Below, piece by piece: positions 17,803 to 25,799 of a stretch of DNA of 35,868 bases. Under the pieces are notes generated by a model that was given only the letters and a program-made list of their open reading frames with translations, searched no databases and was not told the origin of the DNA. This stretch comes from Minisyncoccota bacterium (GTDB lineage Bacteria > Patescibacteriota > Minisyncoccia > Phycocordibacterales > Phycocordibacteraceae): NCBI GenBank assembly GCA_023653145.1, contig JAMNXM010000003.1:1-35868 (forward strand). The letters run 5' to 3'. Every line of letters begins with the position of its first letter. The first letter of the stretch is position 1. Position numbers and translations under genes: made by a program.

Positions 17803-18197
17803 AGGAGTTTAAAGTTGTATCGCGAGTTGAGAAAGAATGACAAAAACCCAAAGAGCGTACCGACACCAATACGCGCAGGGTAGAGCCCTACCTGTGCATA
17901 CTCCACGAGTCCTGACACGAGTAACGTAATGAGTGCTGCGTTGGTACACATAATGGCGAGGAAGAATGCGTATCCTTTGCCAATAGCACGTGTCGAGTCG
18001 TGGTACACAAAGAGGCGCAGAAGTGTGTAGTGCGTTGACGTCGCAATAATAAACGCGCCCGGGACCGCAATGTAGTAGGGGAGAGCAAGGAACGTCGCCG
18101 CACCGTAGAGGAGTAGGAGGTCAAACGCAAATGCGCTGATGCCAAACACCGAGTATTGCAGGAACTTGATGCGGTGACGGTAGGTGTAGGCGAGCAT
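17799..18197 (-). CDS. GtrA-family membrane protein
   Basis: RHRIKFLQYSVFGISAFAFDLLLLYGAATFL...RIGVGTLFGFLSFFLNSRYNFKLL. Confidence 0.8.
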   Translation of the reverse strand: MLAYTYRHRIKFLQYSVFGISAFAFDLLLLYGAATFLALPYYIAVPGAFIIATSTHYTLLRLFVYHDSTRAIGKGYAFFLAIMCTNAALITLLVSGLVEYAQVGLYPARIGVGTLFGFLSFFLNSRYNFKLL

Positions 18198-18252
18198 GGT
18201 AGGTAGACTGTATCTTATTTCGTGATTATCCGCACACCATATATACTATCGT

Positions 18253-20217
18253 ATGTATGGCGACCAACGCTCGCCCCAAAAAACTACTCGAATGAAAAAA
18301 CAAGACGATCCAAAGCAAAAGAAAGGCTGGATGCAAAACGGCATGCCACAGATGCCGCGCGACCAGTGGAGTTCTTTGACGACCACACTCGCCTTAGTGG
18401 TGCTTATTGCGCTTGCCTACTCATACTTCTGGAAGGACGACAAAGCGCCCGAGACGTTGTCCCTCTCAGCCCTTGTTACTGACATCCGCGAGGGTGAGGT
18501 ACAGCGCATCGACATAGCGGGCGACGAACTCACTGTCGTATACGCAGACGAGGTAACTAAGAATGGGAAGAAAGAGCCGGGCGCAGCGCTGACTGAGACG
18601 CTCTCAAGTTACGGCCTCACCGGACCAGAACTCGAGAAGGTGCAAATAGAGGTTAAAAACCAGTCCGGGTTCCGATATTGGTTCTTCTCGCTCGCGCCAC
18701 TCATTTTGCCGCTCATCCTTATCGTTGTGTTTATCTGGTTCTTGTCGAAGCAGATGCGCGCCGGTGGTGTGCAAGCCTTTACCTTTGGGCAGTCCAAGGC
18801 ACGTATGATAGACCCCAAGGACACTGCAACTCGTGTGACGTTCTCTGACGTTGCGGGCGCCAAAGAGGCAAAAGAAGAGTTGACTGAAATTGTCGACTTT
18901 TTGAAGAACCCAAAGAAATTCTTAGACATTGGTGCACGTATTCCTAAAGGCGTACTCCTCATGGGAGCACCAGGCACCGGGAAGACCTTGCTCGGGCGCG
19001 CGGTTGCGGGTGAGGCAGGTGTGCCGTTTTTCTCGATCTCGGGGTCCGAGTTCGTCGAGATGTTTGTCGGCGTTGGTGCAAGCCGCGTGCGCGACCTGTT
19101 TGATATGGCAAAGCGCGCCGCACCTGCAATAATCTTTGTCGACGAAATAGACGCCGTAGGACGTGTGCGCGGTACTGGTGTGGGCGGAGGGAACGACGAG
19201 CGAGAGCAAACACTCAACCAGATCCTCGTCGAGATGGATGGCTTTGAGCCGAACGAAAAGGTGATCGTTATGGCAGCGACTAACCGCCCGGACGTGTTGG
19301 ACCCAGCACTCCTGCGCCCTGGCCGCTTTGATCGCCGCGTGACTATCGACCTTCCTGACCGCGATGACCGCGAGCAGATACTCAAGGTTCATGCACGCAA
19401 GAAGCCTTTGGCCGAAGACGTGGTCTTGCGCGTTATTGCAGAGCGCACCCCTGGCTTTTCTGGTGCAGAACTCTACTCATTGATGAACGAAGCAGCCATA
19501 CTTGCTGCGCGTGAGAATCGCAAGAAGGTTGGACAGTTTGACCTTATCCGTTCGATAGAAAAAGTGATGCTCGGTCCGGAGCGCAAGTCTCATGTGTTGA
19601 ACAAGAAAGAGAAAGAAATCACTGCGTACCACGAAGCAGGGCACGCCTTGGTGTCGTCGATCCTTCCGTTTGCTGACCCAGTACACAAGATTTCGATCAT
19701 CAGCCGAGGCCGCGCCGCAGGGTACACGCTCAAGTTGCCGTTTGAGGACAGCAAAATGCAGTCAAAGAACGAGTTCCTCGACGACATTGCCGTGTCGCTC
19801 GGCGGCTACGTTGCAGAGAAGGAAGTGTTCGGTGACCTCACGACCGGTCCATCGAACGACTTGCAGGTGTTGACCGCGCTCGCGCGCGACATGGTGACGC
19901 GCTTTGGTATGTCTGACGTCATGGGCCCTATGGCGCTTGAGGGCGAGGGTGGACGCACACTCTTTGGTCGCGGCGTGTCTGACAAAGAGTATTCTGAAAC
20001 CGTCTCCGCGCAGATAGATGCAGAGGTGAAGCGCATCATCGATGAGGCATACACCAAGGCGCATCGCATTATTACCGATAAGCGCTCAGTCCTTGATGCT
20101 ATTGCACAGAAACTGATTGAAGTAGAGACTATTGAACGCGAGGACTTTGAGAAGGTCTTGATCGCAAACGGCGTTACCCCTAAGGCTAAGAAAGATATCG
20201 AACACGCAGTGGTATAG
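18253..20217 (+). CDS. ftsH: ATP-dependent zinc metalloprotease FtsH
   Basis: [49 protein letters not shown] region, [19 protein letters not shown]. Confidence 0.97.
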   Translation: MYGDQRSPQKTTRMKKQDDPKQKKGWMQNGMPQMPRDQWSSLTTTLALVVLIALAYSYFWKDDKAPETLSLSALVTDIREGEVQRIDIAGDELTVVYADEVTKNGKKEPGAALTETLSSYGLTGPELEKVQIEVKNQSGFRYWFFSLAPLILPLILIVVFIWFLSKQMRAGGVQAFTFGQSKARMIDPKDTATRVTFSDVAGAKEAKEELTEIVDFLKNPKKFLDIGARIPKGVLLMGAPGTGKTLLGRAVAGEAGVPFFSISGSEFVEMFVGVGASRVRDLFDMAKRAAPAIIFVDEIDAVGRVRGTGVGGGNDEREQTLNQILVEMDGFEPNEKVIVMAATNRPDVLDPALLRPGRFDRRVTIDLPDRDDREQILKVHARKKPLAEDVVLRVIAERTPGFSGAELYSLMNEAAILAARENRKKVGQFDLIRSIEKVMLGPERKSHVLNKKEKEITAYHEAGHALVSSILPFADPVHKISIISRGRAAGYTLKLPFEDSKMQSKNEFLDDIAVSLGGYVAEKEVFGDLTTGPSNDLQVLTALARDMVTRFGMSDVMGPMALEGEGGRTLFGRGVSDKEYSETVSAQIDAEVKRIIDEAYTKAHRIITDKRSVLDAIAQKLIEVETIEREDFEKVLIANGVTPKAKKDIEHAVV

Positions 20218-20286
20218 GGGGCGGGCAACCATCTATGCGAGCCGTTCGGCACGATGTATAGTTGAACAGTCGAACGTTCGACGTCC

Positions 20287-20360
20287 GCGCCTGTAGCTCA
20301 GTTGGTTAGAGCACGGAGCTTATACCTCCGCGGTCCTTGGTTCGAGTCCAAGCAGGCGCA
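20287..20360 (+). tRNA. tRNA-Ile(UAU), CCA not encoded
   Basis: Full cloverleaf; acceptor GCGCCUG/CAGGCGC; anticodon stem CGGAG-CTTATAC-CTCCG gives anticodon UAU; T-arm CTTGG-TTCGAGT-CCAAG. Confidence 0.93.
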
Positions 20361-20374
20361 CACAGTACACACAC

Positions 20375-20396
20375 ATCCCGCCTGCGCGGGATTTTG
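20375..20396 (+). terminator. Terminator after tRNA-Ile
   Basis: ATCCCGC-CTGC-GCGGGAT followed by TTTG. Confidence 0.55.
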
Positions 20397-20542
20397 TGAC
20401 TGTGTGCGAGCCGGAGCCATGTTTTACGTCTCGTAAAACCGCGAGGCGGGGCCTGCGTGCACACGTGAACGTAGGTGAGCGTGTGACATGTGGGCCACTA
20501 GAACTAATCCCGAATCGCGGGCGAGTCCAACCAGGCGCACAC
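20397..20542 (+). repeat. Palindromic tRNA-Ile-3'-end-associated element
   Basis: CGAGTCCAACCAGGCGCACAC at 20522-20542 duplicates tRNA bases 20343-20363 with one mismatch. GTGTGCG left arm is inverted. Core CGCGAGGCGGGGCC and hairpin loop GAACGTAGGTGAG are shared with the tmRNA element. Confidence 0.75.
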
Positions 20543-20547
20543 TTTTA

Positions 20548-21126
20548 CTACGTAACCGTTGGCAACTCGCGCGGAATGTCGAGGTACACCTCACCACGGC
20601 GCAGTGTCTTGCGCTCCACCACCTCGCGCCCCTCGGCGTCCGTGTAGGTGACTTCAACCACGTCTTCACTTACACGTTCTTTGGCATCCGCTAGGTCTGT
20701 GCCAGTTGCAGTGCGCTCGGTCTGTATCTCAGTTGCGAGTGCTCGCAGTTCTTCTTCTCGACCCCAGAGGAGTGCTTGCGCATTCGCAACCGCTACGTCT
20801 GGGCTGTAGCCTCGGGCAGCAATCTGCCATAAGTCGTGCGACGTACCGTCGCATCCCATCGCCTCAGCGGCTGCCGCCATAGTAGGGTGGAAGTCGCCAG
20901 TCAAAGTGTATCCGCCGTAGCCTGGACCCGGGACGTCGGACGCCTCTATGAGATCCATGCCTAAGAGTAGAGCAGCGAGCGCGTGGCATGCCTCGTGATA
21001 GGCCGTACTGCCTATGGCGTGCTCTACCACGGCGCCCTCGACACGCGCTACCGACACACTCATGCCCCCGACAGTACGTACCGCCTCAGCCTCATTGAGC
21101 CCTAGGTGTACCCGCTCAAAGCCCAT
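20548..21126 (-). CDS. Stand-alone M41 (FtsH peptidase domain)-like putative metalloprotease
   Basis: YHEACHALAALLLGMDLIEASDVPGPGYGGYTL parallels Fts[45 protein letters not shown] parallels TTGPSNDLQ. Confidence 0.7.
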   Translation of the reverse strand: MGFERVHLGLNEAEAVRTVGGMSVSVARVEGAVVEHAIGSTAYHEACHALAALLLGMDLIEASDVPGPGYGGYTLTGDFHPTMAAAAEAMGCDGTSHDLWQIAARGYSPDVAVANAQALLWGREEELRALATEIQTERTATGTDLADAKERVSEDVVEVTYTDAEGREVVERKTLRRGEVYLDIPRELPTVT

Positions 21127-21175
21127 TAGAAAACTTACTGATGGAATACCACTCTGGTTCCTATATGCGGCGTTA

Positions 21176-21204
21176 TTGACAAATTATTTATAATATGCTA
21201 TTAT
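21176..21204 (+). promoter_or_regulatory. Consensus extended sigma70 promoter
   Basis: TTGACA (21176-21181), 17-bp spacer ending TGC, TATTAT (21199-21204). Confidence 0.8.
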
Positions 21205-21210
21205 ACAAAT

Positions 21211-21474
21211 ATGATTACAGCAGACAAAATATTAAATGTGTCTGAGGGTTTGTTTATTCTTTCAGCTAGTTCTATGTGTCTCGGTTTGATGGGCTGCTTC
21301 TTGCTTGATGAGATTGGTTACGATGTGATTGAGGGTGAGCTTGGGAGTCCAGAGTACTCTAATGAGCGTCTCGCTCTTATTGGCACAATGAGTCTCGCAG
21401 GTCTTATCGGTATGGTAGTTGGTGGCAAAATGCTTGCTGCTAACGTGTTCAACAGCAACCAAACTGCCCACTAG
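21211..21474 (+). CDS. 87-aa two-TM protein, hypothetical, predicted leaderless
   Basis: ORF start is 7 nt after the -10 box; followed by a terminator. Confidence 0.6.
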   Translation: MITADKILNVSEGLFILSASSMCLGLMGCFLLDEIGYDVIEGELGSPEYSNERLALIGTMSLAGLIGMVVGGKMLAANVFNSNQTAH

Positions 21475-21485
21475 TTTAATTACTG

Positions 21486-23621
21486 TTACTCAAAATGCAG
21501 GTCCTTCAATTTCAGAAGGGCCTGTTTTTTTAGTCCGGGATGCGCAGTGAGCCCTGGGTCTTTCTGCGCTAGGGCAAACGCTTCGCTGCGCGCCGCTTCA
21601 ACAAGTTTGACGTTCGCGAGCGCCTCCATGCCAATGTCTGAAAGTCCCGACTGCTGCCTGCCGTACAACTCGCCTGCGCCGCGGATCGCGAGGTCTGCCT
21701 CGGCAAGTTCGAACCCATTTTTTGCTTTGAGTATTGCCTTGAGGCGTGCGTTGTCTTGAGACGCAGCCTTGTCTACCATCAAGAAGCAGTACGGCTGGTG
21801 TGACGAGCGCATTACGCGGCCGCGCAACTGATGGAGTTGCGCCAACCCAAAGCGCTCTGCACCCTCGATCAAAATACTCGTTGCGTTCGGGACATTAACG
21901 CCCACCTCAACAACACTGGTTGCAACGAGTATGTGTGTTTCGTTCTGCTCAAAGCGTCGCATGGTTGCCTCTTTCTCTGCAGGTGACATCTTGCTGTGGA
22001 GTTTGTCTATGACCAGGCTAGGGAAGACCTTTTGGAGATTTTTAATTTCGGTCGCCACCGAGCGTGTTTGGAGTGCGAGTTGCTTGGTTGGGTCAGGCTC
22101 GTCGATACGTGGACAGATAACGTACGCTTGGCGCCCTTCAGCAATGAGGCGACGGATAGTGTCGTACGCGCGTACTCGCTCTTTGGGCCCCGCAATTTCA
22201 GTCTTTATTTCTTTGCGTCCTGCTGGCAACTCGTCGAGTACGGTCAGGTCGAGGTCACCGTAGAGCGTAAGTGCAAGTGTGCGCGGTATGGGCGTTGCAG
22301 TCATCGACAAGAGATGCGGCGTCGTCCCGTCTTTGAGCGTGAGTGCCTGACGTTGGAAGGTTCCGAACCGATGTTGCTCGTCAATGATCACGTACGCGAG
22401 GTGCTTAAACTGCACTGCCTTTTGTATCAGCGCATGTGTGCCGATGAGTATTGGCACTTCGCCGTTTGCAACCCACTTCAAGAGTTGAGTGCGCGATATG
22501 TCGGTAGCGCCGTCTGGATTCACTTTGGACGGGTACTTGTAGCACCCACTTGAGGTGATGAGTCCGACCTGCACGGGGTAGTTCTTAAAGTATGACGTAA
22601 ATGTCGCAAAGTGCTGCTTGGCAAGTATCTCAGTTGGGCACATGTAGGCAACTTGGAGATTGCCAAAGGTTTTGCCTGGTATGGGCCGCGAGGTAACGAC
22701 AGCGTACGCGGTCGCTGCAGCGACCGCGGTCTTGCCGCTCCCGACGTCGCCCTCTAAGAGACGTGCCATCGGGTACGGCTCCAGAAAGTTTGCCAAGATA
22801 TCCGCAATCGCTTTTTTCTGCCCGGCCGTTGGGGTAAAGGGGAAGGTCGAGACAAAGTCGGCAACGCGCCGCTCGTCAGCGTCGACAGGGAGCGCGTGTC
22901 GCGTCTTGTTGGTCTCACGCTCCAGGGCGCGTGCCAGTTGTATCAAAAATACTTCTTCAAACGCAAAGCGCTTGCGCGCCGCAGACGCATCCTTCTCACT
23001 CTTTGGTTGGTGTGCCCAGATCCATGCAGTTTTGATGTCCGGGAGGTGGTAGCGCTCGCGTATAGACTCGGGTAGTGGGTCATCAACGTTTTGTATGAGC
23101 GTCGGGTGCGCCTCAACAATGCGTTTGACTGCATGATAAAACCACAACGACGTGATGCCAGCGGACTCGGGGTAGACGGGCATGAGCCCAACGGAACTGT
23201 CGAGTATCGGGAGTCCTGCCGCCTTTTCAACCACTGGGTTTGCAATGTACTTCTTACCACTTCCTATCGAGAGTGTGCCGTGGAGGCGCACCAACTCGTT
23301 CAGGGGTACCATCTTGGCAAGATACGGCTGATGAAACCACATCACGCGCACGGACCCGGTGCCGTCATCAAACACACCTTCCGCCATAGGGACCTTGGTC
23401 TTCCACGAGCGCTTCATCTCGAGTTTCGTAAACTGGCCGTACAGGACCACGTCGCCCTTGGTATGGAGTTGCGCTACTTGCCGAACATCAGCGCCCGACT
23501 CGTAGCGGTGGGGGACGTGATAGAGGAGGTCGCGGATGGTCCTGAGTTTCAGCCGCTCGAGCGCTGCGCGCTGTACCTGGGTGAGGCGCACTAATTCGGC
23601 AATAGGTGAGTCGAGTTCCAC
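21486..23621 (-). CDS. recG: ATP-dependent DNA helicase RecG
   Basis: LLEGDVGSGKTAVAAATAYAV, MSMTATPIPRTLALTLYGDLDLTVLDELPAGR, IEGAERFGLAQLHQLRGRVMRS. Confidence 0.95.
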   Translation of the reverse strand: MELDSPIAELVRLTQVQRAALERLKLRTIRDLLYHVPHRYESGADVRQVAQLHTKGDVVLYGQFTKLEMKRSWKTKVPMAEGVFDDGTGSVRVMWFHQPYLAKMVPLNELVRLHGTLSIGSGKKYIANPVVEKAAGLPILDSSVGLMPVYPESAGITSLWFYHAVKRIVEAHPTLIQNVDDPLPESIRERYHLPDIKTAWIWAHQPKSEKDASAARKRFAFEEVFLIQLARALERETNKTRHALPVDADERRVADFVSTFPFTPTAGQKKAIADILANFLEPYPMARLLEGDVGSGKTAVAAATAYAVVTSRPIPGKTFGNLQVAYMCPTEILAKQHFATFTSYFKNYPVQVGLITSSGCYKYPSKVNPDGATDISRTQLLKWVANGEVPILIGTHALIQKAVQFKHLAYVIIDEQHRFGTFQRQALTLKDGTTPHLLSMTATPIPRTLALTLYGDLDLTVLDELPAGRKEIKTEIAGPKERVRAYDTIRRLIAEGRQAYVICPRIDEPDPTKQLALQTRSVATEIKNLQKVFPSLVIDKLHSKMSPAEKEATMRRFEQNETHILVATSVVEVGVNVPNATSILIEGAERFGLAQLHQLRGRVMRSSHQPYCFLMVDKAASQDNARLKAILKAKNGFELAEADLAIRGAGELYGRQQSGLSDIGMEALANVKLVEAARSEAFALAQKDPGLTAHPGLKKQALLKLKDLHFE
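21498..21531 (+). terminator. Intrinsic terminator for the 21211 gene, lying inside the 3' end of recG
   Basis: CAGGTCCTTC...GAAGGGCCTG followed by TTTTTTT. Confidence 0.7.
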
Positions 23622-23679
23622 CCGATCAGTATAGCCGAGGCACCTGGCGCGCTCTACCGTAACCGCGTAGAATGAAGGT

Positions 23680-24387
23680 ATGGTAGCGAGTCCAGAATCT
23701 GGTCAGGAGCAGCCCAAAAGAGAAACTGAAATAGAGGTTCGTACTGTGTGTGCTGATAAAGCACAGTATGAGTCGATCATTACTACAGTAAAAAAAACGT
23801 CTGAGGTCATCAGACCCACATGCACCATTGTTGACGAGCGGTATGAGATTCCGGCATTACCTGACACGACGGTACGTATTCGTGGGTACTGCACTAACGG
23901 TGTCTGTAAGTACGAGTGGACGATAAAAACTAAAAATAAAGGTATTGTTGCAGATGATGCAGCGCCCGCAAAGGTGCGGAGTGAAGATGTGTCTGAGCAG
24001 TTTGATACTAAGGAGCAGGCGCTCCAAGCACTCAGTGCTCGGATTAAAGAACTCACACAGCAAGAACTGTCTGCCGAAGAGATTCTTGCGAAGAAAAGTT
24101 TTTCATGTACCCGCGAACGCACCGTGTATCGCGTGAACAACGAGGAGTGCGGCGGCTTGGTAGTATCTGCTGACGTTTTTACCAGCTGGGACGGTGTTGA
24201 GTATGACCCACCGCTCTATAGTTTGGAGTTTGAGGTCACTGTCCCAGAAGATGCAACCGATGAGCAAATCGCGAAAGCACGACAACGCGTCAACGAGTGT
24301 GCGGAGAAGTTAGGTGCTGAGGGCGTCACCGATAAGTCAGTGGTTAAAATCTTACGTTCAGAAACAGCGCGCCGAACGGGTGCGTGA
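23680..24387 (+). CDS. CYTH-like domain protein (putative)
   Basis: ETEIEVRT, VRIRGY, YEWTIKTK, RTVYRVNNEECGGLVVSADVF, YSLEFEVTVPE pattern; TAGAAT-N6-ATG upstream. Confidence 0.55.
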   Translation: MVASPESGQEQPKRETEIEVRTVCADKAQYESIITTVKKTSEVIRPTCTIVDERYEIPALPDTTVRIRGYCTNGVCKYEWTIKTKNKGIVADDAAPAKVRSEDVSEQFDTKEQALQALSARIKELTQQELSAEEILAKKSFSCTRERTVYRVNNEECGGLVVSADVFTSWDGVEYDPPLYSLEFEVTVPEDATDEQIAKARQRVNECAEKLGAEGVTDKSVVKILRSETARRTGA

Positions 24388-24419
24388 TACGATAATTCTA
24401 TAGCACTAATAAAAAAATT

Positions 24420-24782
24420 ATGACCACAGCCGACGTCGCTCAAAAAGTTGTTGAGTACAACCGCGCTAATAAGATCAAAGAAGTATATGCAGAGTTCTAC
24501 TCACCTGACGTGGTGAGTGTCGAGGCGATGCCAGGACCTTTGCAAGAGGTGCGAGGCATGGACGGCATCCAAAAGAAAATGGAGTGGTGGGAGGCAAATA
24601 ACGAGATTCATGGCGTCGAGGTGTCTGAGCCACTCGTGTCAGACAGTCACTTTGCTGTTGTGTACACGATGGATGTCACCAACAAGGAGATGAATATGCG
24701 AACTAAAAGTGCGGAACTTGCAGTGTACGAAGTAAAGGACGGCAAGGTCGTCCGCGAGCAGTTCTTCTACTCGATGGGGTAG
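24420..24782 (+). CDS. SnoaL-like / NTF2-fold protein
   Basis: VVEYNRANKIKEVYAEFYSPDVVSVEAMPGPLQEVRGMDGIQKKMEWWEANNEIHG. Confidence 0.75.
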   Translation: MTTADVAQKVVEYNRANKIKEVYAEFYSPDVVSVEAMPGPLQEVRGMDGIQKKMEWWEANNEIHGVEVSEPLVSDSHFAVVYTMDVTNKEMNMRTKSAELAVYEVKDGKVVREQFFYSMG

Positions 24783-24800
24783 GGTACGATATTCAAAACT

Positions 24801-24826
24801 AAAAAACCGGGTTCTGCCGGTTTTTT
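24801..24826. terminator. Bidirectional terminator
   Basis: AAAAAACCGGGTTCTGCCGGTTTTTT between the SnoaL-like gene and the minus-strand tRNA. Confidence 0.75.
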
Positions 24827-24834
24827 GTTTGCTG

Positions 24835-24919
24835 CGGAGGGAGCGAGATTCGAACTCGCGGGCCGGTGAAGGCCGGCGGTTTAGTAAACCGCTGATTTAA
24901 ACCACTCATCCATCCCTCC
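24835..24919 (-). tRNA. tRNA-Ser with anticodon ACU
   Basis: Minus strand GGAGGGA...TCCCTCC-G; anticodon arm GCGGT-TTACTAA-ACCGC; long variable arm; T-arm GCGAG-TTCGAAT-CTCGC. Confidence 0.85.
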
Positions 24920-24981
24920 TCTATACGGGAGTGTACCGTATTTCATAGGTATTTACAGTATGTGCTATGGTTACTGCGTTA

Positions 24982-25066
24982 GGAGACGTGTCAGAGTGGT
25001 CGAATGTGCCCCCTTGCTAAGGGGGTAGGGCGCAAGCCCTCGTGGGTTCGAATCCCACCGTCTCCG
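24982..25066 (+). tRNA. tRNA-Ser(GCU)
   Basis: GGAGACG...CGTCTCC-G; anticodon arm CCCCC-TTGCTAA-GGGGG; long variable arm; T-arm GTGGG-TTCGAAT-CCCAC. Confidence 0.92.
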
Positions 25067-25073
25067 CTACGAC

Positions 25074-25106
25074 AAAAAAGAATAGCGACCAGCTATTCTT
25101 TTTTTG
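25074..25106 (+). terminator. Terminator after tRNA-Ser(GCU)
   Basis: AAAAAAGAATAGC-GACCA-GCTATTCTTTTTTT. Confidence 0.8.
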
Positions 25107-25113
25107 TTGTCGT

Positions 25114-25221
25114 GCGTGTAGGGATGGGATTCGAACGACGGAGCGAGCGCAGGCGAGTGAGTCGGTGCCCAGAGCAGTGTCAGCAGGCACTGACTCGCGG
25201 GCGAATCCCACCGTCTCCGCT
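25114..25221 (+). repeat. Palindromic tRNA-Ser-3'-end-associated element, copy 1
   Basis: CGAATCCCACCGTCTCCGCT at 25202-25221 is identical to 25049-25068. Left arm GGGATTCG is inverted. GAGTCGGTGCC/GGCACTGACTC stem. Confidence 0.75.
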
Positions 25222-25261
25222 GCAAAAAATAAGCCAGCATGTGCTGGTTTTATTTTTTGCC
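25222..25261 (+). terminator. Second terminator hairpin downstream of the tRNA-Ser element
   Basis: GCAAAAAATAAGCCAGCA-TG-TGCTGGTTTTATTTTTTGC. Confidence 0.75.
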
Positions 25262-25263
25262 AC

Positions 25264-25332
25264 GGTGGGATGAGAAGGGCGCGAGTGCGCGCAGCATCCA
25301 GGCTCCGAGTCGGAGCGAGGAGGAATCCCACC
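25264..25332 (+). repeat. tRNA-Ser-3'-end-associated element, degenerate copy 2
   Basis: GGTGGGAT ... ATCCCACC enclosing inverted repeat; GAATCCCACC at 25323-25332 repeats the T-arm sequence; inner GCTCC-GAGTC-GGAGC hairpin. Confidence 0.6.
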
Positions 25333-25389
25333 ACCTTTGTAATCAACGCGTCGTAGGTACGGCTTCCTAAAGTAACATACACTGTATAT

Positions 25390-25788
25390 ATGGAAGGATA
25401 TCTGCAGTACGCCGCATGGCTCAAACCTTCGTGGGCACCTCCCGCCTGGCTCTTTGGACCTGTGTGGTCGGTCTTGTACGCACTTATTGCGGTTTCGTTT
25501 GGATATGTGTTTTACCGTTACTTCATGGGGACTATACCTGCCGTAGTTGCACTCCCATTTGCACTCAACCTTATCTTTAACATCGCGTTTACTCCCATCC
25601 AGTTTGGGCTTGGGAGCCTGTGGCTTTCGTCAGTCGACATCTTGCTGGTATTCGCGACCTTGGCGTGGGCACTCTACGTTATCTATCCATACGCGCCCTG
25701 GGTGACATACATCAATCTTCCGTACCTCCTCTGGGTCGCGTTTGCTACTGTGCTCCAACTTACTATCTTTGCACTCAACTCGTTCTAA
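25390..25788 (+). CDS. tspO: TspO/MBR family protein
   Basis: KPSWAPPAWLFGPVWSVLYALIAVSFGYVFYRYF...LNLIFNIAFTPIQFGLGSLWLSSVDILLV; TACACT-N6-ATG. Confidence 0.9.
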   Translation: MEGYLQYAAWLKPSWAPPAWLFGPVWSVLYALIAVSFGYVFYRYFMGTIPAVVALPFALNLIFNIAFTPIQFGLGSLWLSSVDILLVFATLAWALYVIYPYAPWVTYINLPYLLWVAFATVLQLTIFALNSF

Positions 25789-25799
25789 GTTCTACCACT

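Noticed and set aside
18609-19385. 258-aa minus-strand ORF opposite ftsH, and similar long antisense ORFs (4728-5408, 6542-7108, 28667-29263)
   Set aside because: Low-complexity Ser/Arg/Thr-rich shadow frames of strongly conserved plus-strand genes.
20522-20542. Second tRNA gene at the distal tRNA-Ile 3'-end copy
   Set aside because: Only the T-loop to acceptor 3' portion is present; no matching D-arm or anticodon arm can be formed.
24361-24390. Alternative genetic code (UGA as glycine), as in some CPR lineages
   Set aside because: UGA acts as a natural stop, e.g. for the CYTH-like gene, and conserved core genes contain no in-frame UGA.
25150-25200. GAGTCGGTGCC resembles the tracrRNA terminal hairpin of Cas9 systems
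   Set aside because: No cas genes, no CRISPR array and no anti-repeat; the string is part of the tRNA-associated palindrome.
25004-25273. Small ORFs across the tRNA-Ser region and its elements (also 25017-25424, 25042-25356)
   Set aside because: They overlap the tRNA, terminators and palindromes; the translation is explained by structured non-coding DNA.
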